Positions 54,137-64,000 of a stretch of 64,000 nucleotides of DNA are shown here, in pieces. The notes beneath the pieces are model-generated. The model saw only the letters and a list, made by a program, of their open reading frames with translations, did not search any database and had not been told where the DNA came from. The DNA lies in contig NZ_RHJI01000002.1 in the NCBI RefSeq assembly GCF_004211955.1, positions 1 to 64,000 of the forward strand, written 5' to 3'. A program made the position numbers and the translations under genes. Origin of the DNA: Escherichia sp. E1V33. GTDB lineage: Bacteria; Pseudomonadota; Gammaproteobacteria; Enterobacterales; Enterobacteriaceae. Each line of letters starts with the position of its first letter. Position 1 is the stretch's first letter.

Positions 54137-54162
54137 TGCCGGATGGCTTACCATCCGGCTCG
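54137..54162. repeat. Short REP-like hairpin between coaD and mutM
   Basis: GCCGGATGG and CCATCCGGC form a perfect nine-base stem around a four-base CTTA loop, between the convergent ends of coaD and mutM. There is no T run. It resembles a truncated REP and may act as a bidirectional stop or mRNA-end stabiliser. Confidence 0.65.
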
Positions 54163-54168
54163 CATCAA

Positions 54169-54978
54169 TTATTTCTGGCAGTGCCTGCAATAAAACGTCG
54201 CCCGTTGCGCATGCTTAGACGCCACAATCGGCGTACCACACACCCGACACGGCTCGCCTTTTCGCCCATAAACCTGCAATTCCTGAGCGAAATAGCCAGG
54301 TTTACCGTCGCTTTGCAGAAAATCTTTCAGCGTTGTACCACCCTGCTCAATCGAACGCAGCAACACCGCTTTAATTACCCGAGCTAACAATTCGCACTCT
54401 GCCAGCGACAGTGATGACGCCAGCCGATCCGGATGGATCCCCGCTGCAAACAGTGATTCACTGGCGTAGATATTCCCCACTCCTACTACCAGCTTGTTAT
54501 CCATCAGCCAGGGCTTAATCGCCGTCTTTTTCTTCGCGCACTTCTGATGCAAGTATTCGCCATTGAAATCATCGCTAAGTGGCTCCGGCCCAAGATGTGC
54601 CAGCACATTGTGGCCTTCCAGCTCTTTGGCCCACAACCAGGCGCCAAAGCGGCGCGGGTCGGTGTAGCGCAGCACTTTGCCATTGCTCATCACCAAATCA
54701 ACATGGTCATGCTTTTCAGGGGGAAGGTCTTCCGTAAGTATGCGCAGACTGCCAGACATCCCCAGATGAATGATAATCCAGCCCTCAGGCAGCTCCAGCA
54801 GCAGATATTTAGCGCGGCGCTGTACACTAAGCACTGGTTGATCGCTTAAACGGTAGATTTCTTCTGAAACCGGCCAGCGCAAGCGTCCGTTGCGCACCAC
54901 CGCATGAAGAATGGTTGCACCAACGAGATGCGGTTCTATGCCGCGACGGCTGGTTTCAACTTCGGGTAATTCAGGCAT
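54169..54978 (-). CDS. mutM: Formamidopyrimidine-DNA glycosylase MutM (Fpg)
   Basis: A 269-residue base-excision repair enzyme that removes 8-oxoguanine and nicks the abasic site. The mature N-terminus is PELPEVE, with the catalytic proline and E3 after Met removal. [15 protein letters not shown] is the helix-two-turn-helix. The C-terminal zinc finger is C-x2-C (CRVC) and C-x2-C (CRHC). It is the last gene of rpmB-rpmG-mutM. Confidence 0.98.
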   Translation of the reverse strand: MPELPEVETSRRGIEPHLVGATILHAVVRNGRLRWPVSEEIYRLSDQPVLSVQRRAKYLLLELPEGWIIIHLGMSGSLRILTEDLPPEKHDHVDLVMSNGKVLRYTDPRRFGAWLWAKELEGHNVLAHLGPEPLSDDFNGEYLHQKCAKKKTAIKPWLMDNKLVVGVGNIYASESLFAAGIHPDRLASSLSLAECELLARVIKAVLLRSIEQGGTTLKDFLQSDGKPGYFAQELQVYGRKGEPCRVCGTPIVASKHAQRATFYCRHCQK

Positions 54979-55029
54979 AGCATCTCCAGGAATGAACAGA
55001 TGCAGTCAATATGGGGGCAGGCAGATAAC

Positions 55030-55056
55030 AAAAAACCCCGCCGTAGCGAGGTTTTT
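55030..55056 (-). terminator. Terminator/attenuator between rpmG and mutM
   Basis: On the minus strand a stem of AAAAACCTCGC with the GCGGGGTTTTTT side closes a TACG-type tetraloop and ends in a T run. It lies about 20 bases after the rpmG stop. It should end most ribosomal-protein transcripts and leave a reduced flow into mutM. Confidence 0.9.
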
Positions 55057-55075
55057 CGTTACATCAAAGCGAAAA

Positions 55076-55246
<171 letters not shown>

Positions 55247-55263
55247 TTATTTCCTCTAAGTAC

Positions 55264-55521
<258 letters not shown>

Positions 55522-55716
55522 TTAGCTCGAGCTTCGTATGGGGTATTGGCGCCTCGTCAGGCTTTACAGCCCGGTCATCGCAGTTCTATGTGAACTCTCG
55601 ATTGCCAGGCCCAAATGCCAAACCCGAGATTCTCAAAGGTGGCGTAGTATACGCTGACTCGGCGATGTGCTCAAGTCCCGAACAGACAAAGATCCCGAAG
55701 GATCGCGCATAGCGGA

Positions 55717-56391
55717 TTAAATCCAGCCGCGTTCGGCAAAAGAAACATATTCTCCACGCCCAATCACGATATGGTCGAGCACGCGTAATTCCATGAACTG
55801 ACAACTTTTTATTATCCGTTCGGTAATGAGTTTATCCGCTTTACTGGGTTCAGCACAACCAGAAGGGTGATTATGGGCAAGGATCAGTGCCGAAGCGTTT
55901 ATTTTTATCGCTTCACGAATTATTTCTCGTGGATGGACTTCCACATGATTTAACGTGCCGGAAAAGAGTCGGCTGTGGGTAAGGACCCGGTGTTGGGAAT
56001 CGAGAAAGATCACCATAAAGATCTCTCGTTCCTCTCCCGTAAGTTGGCTTTGTAAAAACTCCCTCGTCATCTCCGGGCTGAGCAACGGGCTTTCTTCGCG
56101 CATCCGTACGTTGTAGTAACGTCGCGCCAGTTCAGCAATCCCCTTTAACTGGGCGAATTTCGCCACACCAATTCCATGAACGCCACTAAATTGTTCATAT
56201 TCAGAGGATAACAAGCCGTAAAGCGACCCAAAATTCTCCAGCATCTCTTTCGCCAGGGTTAAGACATCCTTACCGCGCGTACCCGTTCGCAGAAATAGCG
56301 CCAGCAGTTCAACATCCGTTAACGCGCCAATGCCCAACTTCAGCATTTTTTCACGTGGCATCAACAATTCTACATTGTTTTTCACCTTCAC
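55717..56391 (-). CDS. radC: RadC/YicR, JAMM-family protein
   Basis: A 224-residue protein. An N-terminal helix-hairpin-helix-like region has [16 protein letters not shown] (near 70-85). A metalloprotease-like JAB1/MPN domain follows with [20 protein letters not shown] carrying the JAMM H-x-H...S-x7-D pattern (near 165-184). Despite the name, a role in DNA repair is doubtful because the original mutation mapped to recG. The start MKVKNNVEL might be two codons shorter in effect. Confidence 0.93.
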   Translation of the reverse strand: MKVKNNVELLMPREKMLKLGIGALTDVELLALFLRTGTRGKDVLTLAKEMLENFGSLYGLLSSEYEQFSGVHGIGVAKFAQLKGIAELARRYYNVRMREESPLLSPEMTREFLQSQLTGEEREIFMVIFLDSQHRVLTHSRLFSGTLNHVEVHPREIIREAIKINASALILAHNHPSGCAEPSKADKLITERIIKSCQFMELRVLDHIVIGRGEYVSFAERGWI

Positions 56392-56556
56392 CTCCTTTGT
56401 GGAGGGCGCATCCTGTCATAGTCGTTTGGTTAAATCGATGGCCAGTTTTCAATCCTGGAAAGCGCCTCGCAAAGTGATTCTCAGGTGAAAGCACGACAAC
56501 AAAAGTATTGTGATAAAATCGCCAACTTCTGGTGTCCCCCTACAGGAAAAATCATC

Positions 56557-57777
56557 ATGAGCCTGGCCGGTAAAAAAATCGTTCTCGGCATCAGCGGCGG
56601 TATTGCTGCCTATAAAACCCCTGAGCTGGTGCGTCGTTTGCGCGATCGCGGAGCAGACGTCCGCGTAGCCATGACCGAAGCGGCAAAAGCCTTTATCACC
56701 CCACTTAGCTTGCAGGCGGTTTCTGGTTACCCCGTTTCCGATAGTCTGCTGGATCCAGCAGCCGAGGCGGCGATGGGTCATATTGAGCTGGGTAAATGGG
56801 CTGATTTAGTGATTCTCGCCCCAGCCACCGCTGATTTGATTGCCCGCGTAGCTGCCGGGATGGCGAATGATCTGGTGTCAACGATTTGCCTGGCTACGCC
56901 TGCGCCTGTTGCCGTACTGCCAGCCATGAACCAGCAGATGTATCGTGCTGCGGCGACCCAACATAATTTAGAGGTGCTTGCCTCACGTGGTTTGCTGATC
57001 TGGGGGCCAGATAGCGGCAGTCAGGCCTGTGGTGATATTGGCCCAGGGCGAATGCTCGATCCATTAACCATTGTTGATATGGCAGTCGCACATTTTTCGC
57101 CCGTCAACGACCTGAAACATCTGAACATTATGATTACCGCCGGCCCGACACGCGAACCGCTCGATCCGGTGCGTTACATCTCCAATCACAGCTCCGGCAA
57201 GATGGGCTTTGCTATCGCCGCTGCCGCTGCCCGTCGCGGAGCGAACGTTACGCTGGTTTCCGGACCGGTTTCGCTGCCGACACCGCCGTTTGTTAAACGT
57301 GTTGATGTGATGACCGCACTGGAGATGGAAGCTGCCGTGAAGGCCTCTGTACAGCAGCAAAATATTTTTATCGGTTGCGCCGCCGTGGCCGATTATCGCG
57401 CAGCCGCTGTCGCCAGTGAAAAAATCAAAAAGCAGGCGACTCAGGGGGATGAATTAACAATAAAAATGGTCAAAAACCCCGATATCGTCGCCGGAGTTGC
57501 CGCACTAAAAGACCAAAGGCCTTATGTTGTTGGATTTGCGGCCGAAACAAATAATGTGGAAGAATACGCCCGGCAAAAACGTATTCGTAAAAACCTTGAT
57601 TTGATCTGCGCGAACGATGTTTCCCGGCCAACTCAAGGATTTAACAGCGACAGCAATGCATTACACCTTTTCTGGCAAGACGGAGATAAAGTCTTACCGC
57701 TTGAGCGTAAAGAGCTCCTTGGCCAATTATTACTCGACGAGATCGTGACCCGTTATGATGAAAAAAATCGACGTTAA
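56557..57777 (+). CDS. coaBC: Phosphopantothenoylcysteine decarboxylase/synthetase CoaBC (Dfp)
   Basis: A 406-residue bifunctional enzyme for CoA synthesis. The N-terminal flavin decarboxylase (about 1-190) has [10 protein letters not shown], the histidine in [11 protein letters not shown] and PAMNQQMY. The C-terminal CTP-dependent ligase (about 191-406) has [20 protein letters not shown] and FAAETNN. I start at ATG 56557; the 24-codon upstream extension is unsupported. It overlaps the dut start by 20 bases. Confidence 0.97.
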
Positions 57778-58213
57778 GATTCTGGACCCGCGCGTTGGGA
57801 AGGAATTTCCGCTCCCGACTTATGCCACTTCTGGTTCTGCCGGACTTGACCTGCGCGCCTGTCTCGACGACGCCGTAGAATTGGCGCCGGGCGACACCAC
57901 CCTGGTACCGACCGGGTTGGCGATTCATATTGCCGACCCTTCACTGGCGGCGATGATGCTACCACGCTCCGGGTTGGGCCATAAGCACGGCATCGTGCTC
58001 GGCAACCTGGTGGGATTGATCGATTCTGACTATCAGGGTCAGTTGATGATCTCCGTGTGGAACCGTGGTCAGGACAGCTTCACCATTCAACCTGGCGAAC
58101 GTATCGCGCAGATGATTTTTGTTCCGGTGGTACAGGCCGAATTTAATCTGGTGGAAGATTTTGACGCCACCGACCGCGGTGAAGGCGGCTTTGGTCACTC
58201 TGGTCGTCAGTAA
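57758..58213 (+). CDS. dut: dUTP diphosphatase Dut
   Basis: A 151-residue trimeric enzyme that splits dUTP to dUMP and diphosphate. All five motifs are present: GSAGLDLRA (27-35), [10 protein letters not shown] (about 70), [13 protein letters not shown] with the catalytic aspartate (near 90), PGERIAQM and the C-terminal [10 protein letters not shown]. It starts inside the end of coaBC, so the two are coupled. Confidence 0.98.
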
Positions 58214-58245
58214 CATATACGCATCCGAATAACGTCATAACATTG

Positions 58246-58266
58246 CCGCAAACATTTCGTTTGCGG
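58246..58266. other. Small hairpin between dut and slmA
   Basis: CCGCAAAC and GTTTGCGG pair perfectly around ATTTC. It lacks a T run, so it is a possible mRNA-processing or weak stop structure between dut and slmA. Confidence 0.4.
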
Positions 58267-58319
58267 TCATAGCGTGGGTGCCGCCTGGCAAGTGCTTATT
58301 TTCAGGGGTATTTTGTAAC

Positions 58320-58916
58320 ATGGCAGAAAAACAAACTGCGAAAAGGAACCGTCGCGAAGAAATACTTCAGTCTCTGGCGCTGATGCTGGAATCCAGCGAT
58401 GGAAGCCAACGTATCACGACAGCGAAACTGGCCGCCTCTGTCGGCGTTTCCGAAGCGGCTCTGTATCGCCACTTCCCCAGTAAGACCCGCATGTTCGATA
58501 GCCTGATTGAGTTTATCGAAGATAGCCTGATTACTCGCATCAATCTGATTCTGAAAGATGAGAAGGACACCACAGCGCGCCTGCGTCTAATCGTGTTGTT
58601 GCTCCTCGGTTTTGGTGAGCGTAATCCTGGCCTGACCCGCATCCTTACCGGGCATGCGCTGATGTTTGAACAAGACCGCCTGCAAGGGCGCATCAACCAA
58701 CTGTTCGAGCGTATTGAAGCGCAGCTGCGTCAGGTATTGCGTGAAAAGAGAATGCGTGAGGGTGAAGGTTACACCACCGATGAAACGCTGCTGGCAAGCC
58801 AGTTGCTGGCATTTTGTGAAGGGATGTTGTCACGCTTTGTCCGCAGCGAATTTAAATACCGCCCGACGGATGATTTTGACGCCCGCTGGCCGCTAATTGC
58901 CGCGCAGTTGCAGTAA
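58320..58916 (+). CDS. slmA: Nucleoid occlusion factor SlmA
   Basis: A 198-residue TetR-family protein that binds SBS sites over the chromosome and blocks FtsZ ring formation across the nucleoid. The helix-turn-helix is [20 protein letters not shown] (about 33-52). The rest is the helical FtsZ-interacting and dimer region. I use ATG 58320, preceded by AGGGGTATTTTGTA. It has its own terminator 4 bases beyond the stop. Confidence 0.97.
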
Positions 58917-58920
58917 GAAG

Positions 58921-58951
58921 ACGCCGGATGATTTACCATCCGGCGTTTTTT
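58921..58951 (+). terminator. Rho-independent terminator of slmA
   Basis: A ten-base stem (ACGCCGGATG with CATCCGGCGT) and a six-base loop run into six T. It lies between the convergent ends of slmA and pyrE. Confidence 0.93.
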
Positions 58952-58952
58952 A

Positions 58953-59594
58953 TCAAACCCCGAACTCTTCGCGATAGGCCTTAACCGCCGCCAGATGTTC
59001 CGCCATTTCCGGCTTCTCTTCCAGGTAAGCAATCAAGTCTTTCAGGGTGATGATAGAGATCACTTTGCAGTTGTAATCACGCTCAACTTCCTGAATCGCC
59101 GAAATCTCGCCGCGCCCCCGTTCCTGACGATCGAGCGAAATCAGCACGCCAGCAAGCGTCGCGCCATTGGCCTGAATAATTTCCATCGACTCGCGTATCG
59201 CCGTCCCAGCGGTGATCACATCATCCACTAGCATCACACGCCCTTGTAACGCGCTACCGACCAGATTGCCGCCTTCACCGTGATCTTTTGCTTCTTTGCG
59301 GTTAAAGCAGTACGGCAAGTCAAGGTCATGATGCTCCGCCAGCGCCACGGCGGTAGTGGTCGCAATCGGAATCCCTTTGTAAGCTGGGCCAAACAGGAGA
59401 TCGAACTCAATGCCAGAATCCACTAACGCTTCAGCGTAAAAACGCCCTAACAGTGCCAGGTCACGCCCAGTATTAAACAGCCCGGCGTTGAAGAAATAAG
59501 GGCTTTTGCGCCCGGACTTCAACGTAAACTCGCCAAACTTTAATACCTGTTTGCCAAGCGCAAATTCAATAAACTGGCGCTGATATGGTTTCAT
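58953..59594 (-). CDS. pyrE: Orotate phosphoribosyltransferase PyrE
   Basis: A 213-residue enzyme that joins orotate and PRPP to form orotidine monophosphate. The PRPP loop is [14 protein letters not shown] (near 120), and the flexible loop [14 protein letters not shown] is near 100-113. I use the ATG giving MKPYQRQF; the frame extends five codons upstream. It lies behind the attenuator and rph. Confidence 0.98.
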   Translation of the reverse strand: MKPYQRQFIEFALGKQVLKFGEFTLKSGRKSPYFFNAGLFNTGRDLALLGRFYAEALVDSGIEFDLLFGPAYKGIPIATTTAVALAEHHDLDLPYCFNRKEAKDHGEGGNLVGSALQGRVMLVDDVITAGTAIRESMEIIQANGATLAGVLISLDRQERGRGEISAIQEVERDYNCKVISIITLKDLIAYLEEKPEMAEHLAAVKAYREEFGV

Positions 59595-59626
59595 GCCTTC
59601 GCTCCTCATCTTACTTTTCTACAGAC

Positions 59627-59654
59627 AAAAAAAAGGCGACTCATCAGTCGCCTT
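59627..59654 (-). terminator. pyrE attenuator in the rph-pyrE spacer
   Basis: On the minus strand AAGGCGAC pairs with GTCGCCTT around a six-base loop and leads into eight T. In K-12 this is the UTP-sensitive attenuator. Translation of rph close to the hairpin couples UTP level to read-through into pyrE. Here rph ends at 59660, just before the stem, as needed for that coupling. Confidence 0.95.
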
Positions 59655-59659
59655 AAAAA

Positions 59660-60376
59660 TCAGTTTGCCAGCGCCGCCTTCTGCGTCGCTACAATGGACT
59701 CGATTCCCCCTCGGGCCAGCGCCAACAAGGTGAGTAGCTCTTCATGGGTGAACGGCTCGCCTTCTGCCGTCCCCTGTACTTCAATAATGCGCCCGTCTTC
59801 GGTCATCACCACGTTCATATCCGTTTCAGCAGCGGAGTCTTCTACATATTCCAGATCGCAAATCGCTTCGCCGTTAACAATACCGACAGAAACCGCGGCC
59901 ACCATCCCTTTCATTGGATTGGTTTTCAGCTTGCCATTTTCAACCAGTTTATTCAGCGCATCGGCTAGTGCAACACAAGCACCGGTGATAGAAGCAGTGC
60001 GGGTGCCGCCATCGGCCTGAAGCACGTCGCAGTCCAGCGTAATGGTAAACTCACCCAGCGCTTTCAAATCTACTGCCGCGCGAAGAGCACGGGCGATCAG
60101 ACGCTGGATTTCCATTGTGCGTCCACCCTGCTTACCTTTCGCCGCTTCACGAGCGTTACGGGTGTGGGTAGAACGCGGCAGCATACCGTATTCTGCGGTG
60201 ATCCAGCCCTGGCCCTGACCTTTCAGGAAGCGCGGCACGCCTTCTTCAATAGAGGCGGTACACAACACTTTGGTATCGCCAAATTCGACCAGCACCGAGC
60301 CTTCTGCATGTTTTGTATAGTTACGAGTCAGGGTAACGGGACGCACCTGATTATTGCTACGGCCTGCTGGACGCAT
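59660..60376 (-). CDS. rph: RNase PH, full length
   Basis: A 238-residue phosphorolytic exoribonuclease that trims tRNA 3' ends. The frame is continuous from [10 protein letters not shown] to [27 protein letters not shown] is the phosphate/RNA site, and [19 protein letters not shown] (near 114-132) is the PH-domain signature. MG1655/W3110-type K-12 strains carry a one-base deletion that truncates this protein; this copy shows none. I use the ATG giving MRPAG, as the eight upstream codons are unsupported. Confidence 0.97.
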   Translation of the reverse strand: MRPAGRSNNQVRPVTLTRNYTKHAEGSVLVEFGDTKVLCTASIEEGVPRFLKGQGQGWITAEYGMLPRSTHTRNAREAAKGKQGGRTMEIQRLIARALRAAVDLKALGEFTITLDCDVLQADGGTRTASITGACVALADALNKLVENGKLKTNPMKGMVAAVSVGIVNGEAICDLEYVEDSAAETDMNVVMTEDGRIIEVQGTAEGEPFTHEELLTLLALARGGIESIVATQKAALAN

Positions 60377-60502
60377 ATTGAAATCTCCGGCTTGAAACAA
60401 ATGTGGCTGCGCATTATACGGACTTCCGGCGGTTATTCCTATCCTGACAAGGCATCGATGGCTATAATCCTTCCACCTCTCCTTTTATAAACAGGAACGT
60501 CT

Positions 60503-61366
60503 ATGATCCGCAGTATGACCGCCTACGCCCGGCGTGAAATCAAGGGTGAATGGGGGAGCGCAACCTGGGAAATGCGCTCGGTAAACCAGCGTTATCTGGA
60601 AACTTACTTTCGTCTGCCGGAGCAGTTCCGTAGCCTTGAACCTGTCGTTCGTGAGCGTATTCGCTCTCGTCTGACGCGCGGTAAAGTGGAATGTACCCTG
60701 CGCTATGAACCAGATGTTAGCGCGCAAGGTGAACTGATTCTCAACGAAAAACTGGCTAAACAGCTGGTAACTGCCGCGAACTGGGTGAAAATGCAGAGTG
60801 ACGAAGGGGAAATCAACCCGGTTGATATTCTGCGCTGGCCAGGTGTGATGGCAGCCCAGGAGCAAGACCTCGACGCCATTGCTGCTGAAATTCTCGCTGC
60901 TCTCGATGGTACGCTGGACGACTTTATCGTCGCACGCGAAACCGAAGGTCAGGCGCTGAAAGCGTTGATTGAGCAGCGTCTGGAAGGCGTCACCGCCGAA
61001 GTGGTCAAAGTGCGCGCCCATATGCCGGAAATCCTGCAATGGCAGCGTGAGCGTCTGGTTGCGAAGCTGGAAGACGCCCAGGTGCAACTGGAAAACAACC
61101 GTCTGGAGCAGGAGTTGGTTCTGCTGGCACAACGAATTGACGTTGCCGAAGAGCTGGACCGCCTCGAAGCGCATGTTAAAGAAACGTACAACATTCTGAA
61201 GAAAAAAGAAGCGGTTGGCCGTCGACTGGACTTTATGATGCAGGAATTTAACCGCGAGTCGAACACTCTTGCGTCGAAATCTATCAATGCCGAAGTGACA
61301 AACTCCGCCATCGAGCTGAAAGTGTTGATCGAACAGATGCGCGAGCAGATTCAGAATATTGAGTAA
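60503..61366 (+). CDS. yicC: YicC family endoribonuclease-like protein
   Basis: A 287-residue protein of the widespread YicC/YloC family. It starts MIRSMTAYARREIKGEWGSA. The C-terminal DUF1732 part with RRLDFMMQEFNRESNTLASK (near 240-259) is the best-conserved stretch. Members have been described as endoribonucleases affecting small RNA stability. A coiled coil of arginine/glutamate heptads lies around 165-235. It is divergent from rph. Confidence 0.94.
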   Translation: MIRSMTAYARREIKGEWGSATWEMRSVNQRYLETYFRLPEQFRSLEPVVRERIRSRLTRGKVECTLRYEPDVSAQGELILNEKLAKQLVTAANWVKMQSDEGEINPVDILRWPGVMAAQEQDLDAIAAEILAALDGTLDDFIVARETEGQALKALIEQRLEGVTAEVVKVRAHMPEILQWQRERLVAKLEDAQVQLENNRLEQELVLLAQRIDVAEELDRLEAHVKETYNILKKKEAVGRRLDFMMQEFNRESNTLASKSINAEVTNSAIELKVLIEQMREQIQNIE

Positions 61367-61615
61367 GCGACATAGTATTGTAGGCCGTTGTTAATTTCAG
61401 CGGCTCTACGTACACCTACCCAAAAGACGTCAAAATCCCCATACTTTTTCTAATGCATTTTTCTTAACACAACATCAGAAAAATGCATCTACGCTATAGA
61501 AAATAATCATTTCACATAAATAAAACTTATCAATAACCTCTCTCCTTAAAAAATCTCAATCGTGACAATGCGCACAAATCGCTACCCTGCCAGGCAGATT
61601 TTTAGGGAGAAAACC

Positions 61616-64000
<2,385 letters not shown>

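Noticed and set aside
60485-61174. 229-codon open frame opposite yicC
   Set aside because: It covers the conserved YicC frame exactly and begins within its coding region; no independent support.
61367-61615. REP-like stem (GTAGGCCG ... CGGCTCTAC) between yicC and yicG
   Set aside because: The arms pair with a mismatch and the rest of the REP consensus is missing. It may be a decayed unit but is not strong enough to list.

Overview
This window is a chromosomal segment of Escherichia coli or a very close Escherichia. The gene order runs aldB-yiaY-selB-selA-yibF-yibH-yibI-mtlADR-yibT-yibL, then lldPRD-trmL-cysE-gpsA-secB-grxC-yibN-gpmM-envC-yibQ-waaH-tdh-kbl, then the hldD/waa lipopolysaccharide-core cluster, then waaA-coaD-mutM-rpmG-rpmB-radC-coaBC-dut-slmA-pyrE-rph-yicC-yicG-ligB. 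This is the classic backbone of that species, and most proteins are recognisable along their full length.

Layout. (1) 1-1530: an AT-rich accessory pocket next to aldB with one orphan PD-(D/E)XK nuclease-like gene. (2) 1.5-10.2 kb: aldehyde and alcohol dehydrogenases (aldB, yiaY), the selenocysteine pair selA/selB, a GST-like protein and the YibH/YibI membrane-fusion pair. yibF directly adjoins yibH, so the rhsA element found here in K-12 is absent. (3) 10.2-14.6 kb: the mannitol operon behind a long promoter with four strong CRP-type palindromes. (4) 14.7-21.9 kb: yibT, yibL, then an accessory adhesin locus. It holds a SadB-like lipoprotein with an inner-membrane retention signal and a 1721-residue trimeric autotransporter of the UpaG/EhaG/SadA family. 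(5) 22-26 kb: the L-lactate operon with two LldR-type operators. (6) 26-35 kb: tRNA modification, cysteine/phospholipid precursor synthesis, protein export, redox, glycolysis and cell-division hydrolase activation. The section ends with the core-modifying transferase waaH behind a clear PmrA/BasR box. (7) 35-52 kb: threonine catabolism, then the LPS core. hldD-waaF-waaC-waaL run on the plus strand and meet waaQGPSBOJYZU on the minus strand. The gene content (waaS, waaB, waaZ, waaU) specifies a K-12-type outer core, and the long operon begins with a JUMPstart/ops element for RfaH. (8) 52-64 kb: Kdo transferase, CoA, DNA repair, ribosomal proteins, dUTPase, nucleoid occlusion, pyrimidine synthesis, RNase PH, YicC, YicG and the signal-peptide-bearing ligase LigB. 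rph is intact here, unlike the rph-1 frameshift of common K-12 laboratory strains.

How it fits together: much of the window serves the cell envelope. The ADP-heptose, heptosyl, hexosyl and Kdo transferases, the core kinases and the O-antigen ligase build the LPS. EnvC supports cell separation, and the adhesin/lipoprotein pair is the main surface-exposed accessory trait. I found no tRNA, rRNA, CRISPR array, prophage or intact insertion sequence. The least understood gene is the orphan nuclease at 410-1489. The most interesting accessory unit is the lipoprotein/autotransporter pair with its near-identical internal repeats. I did not find a convincing wholly new multi-gene system.
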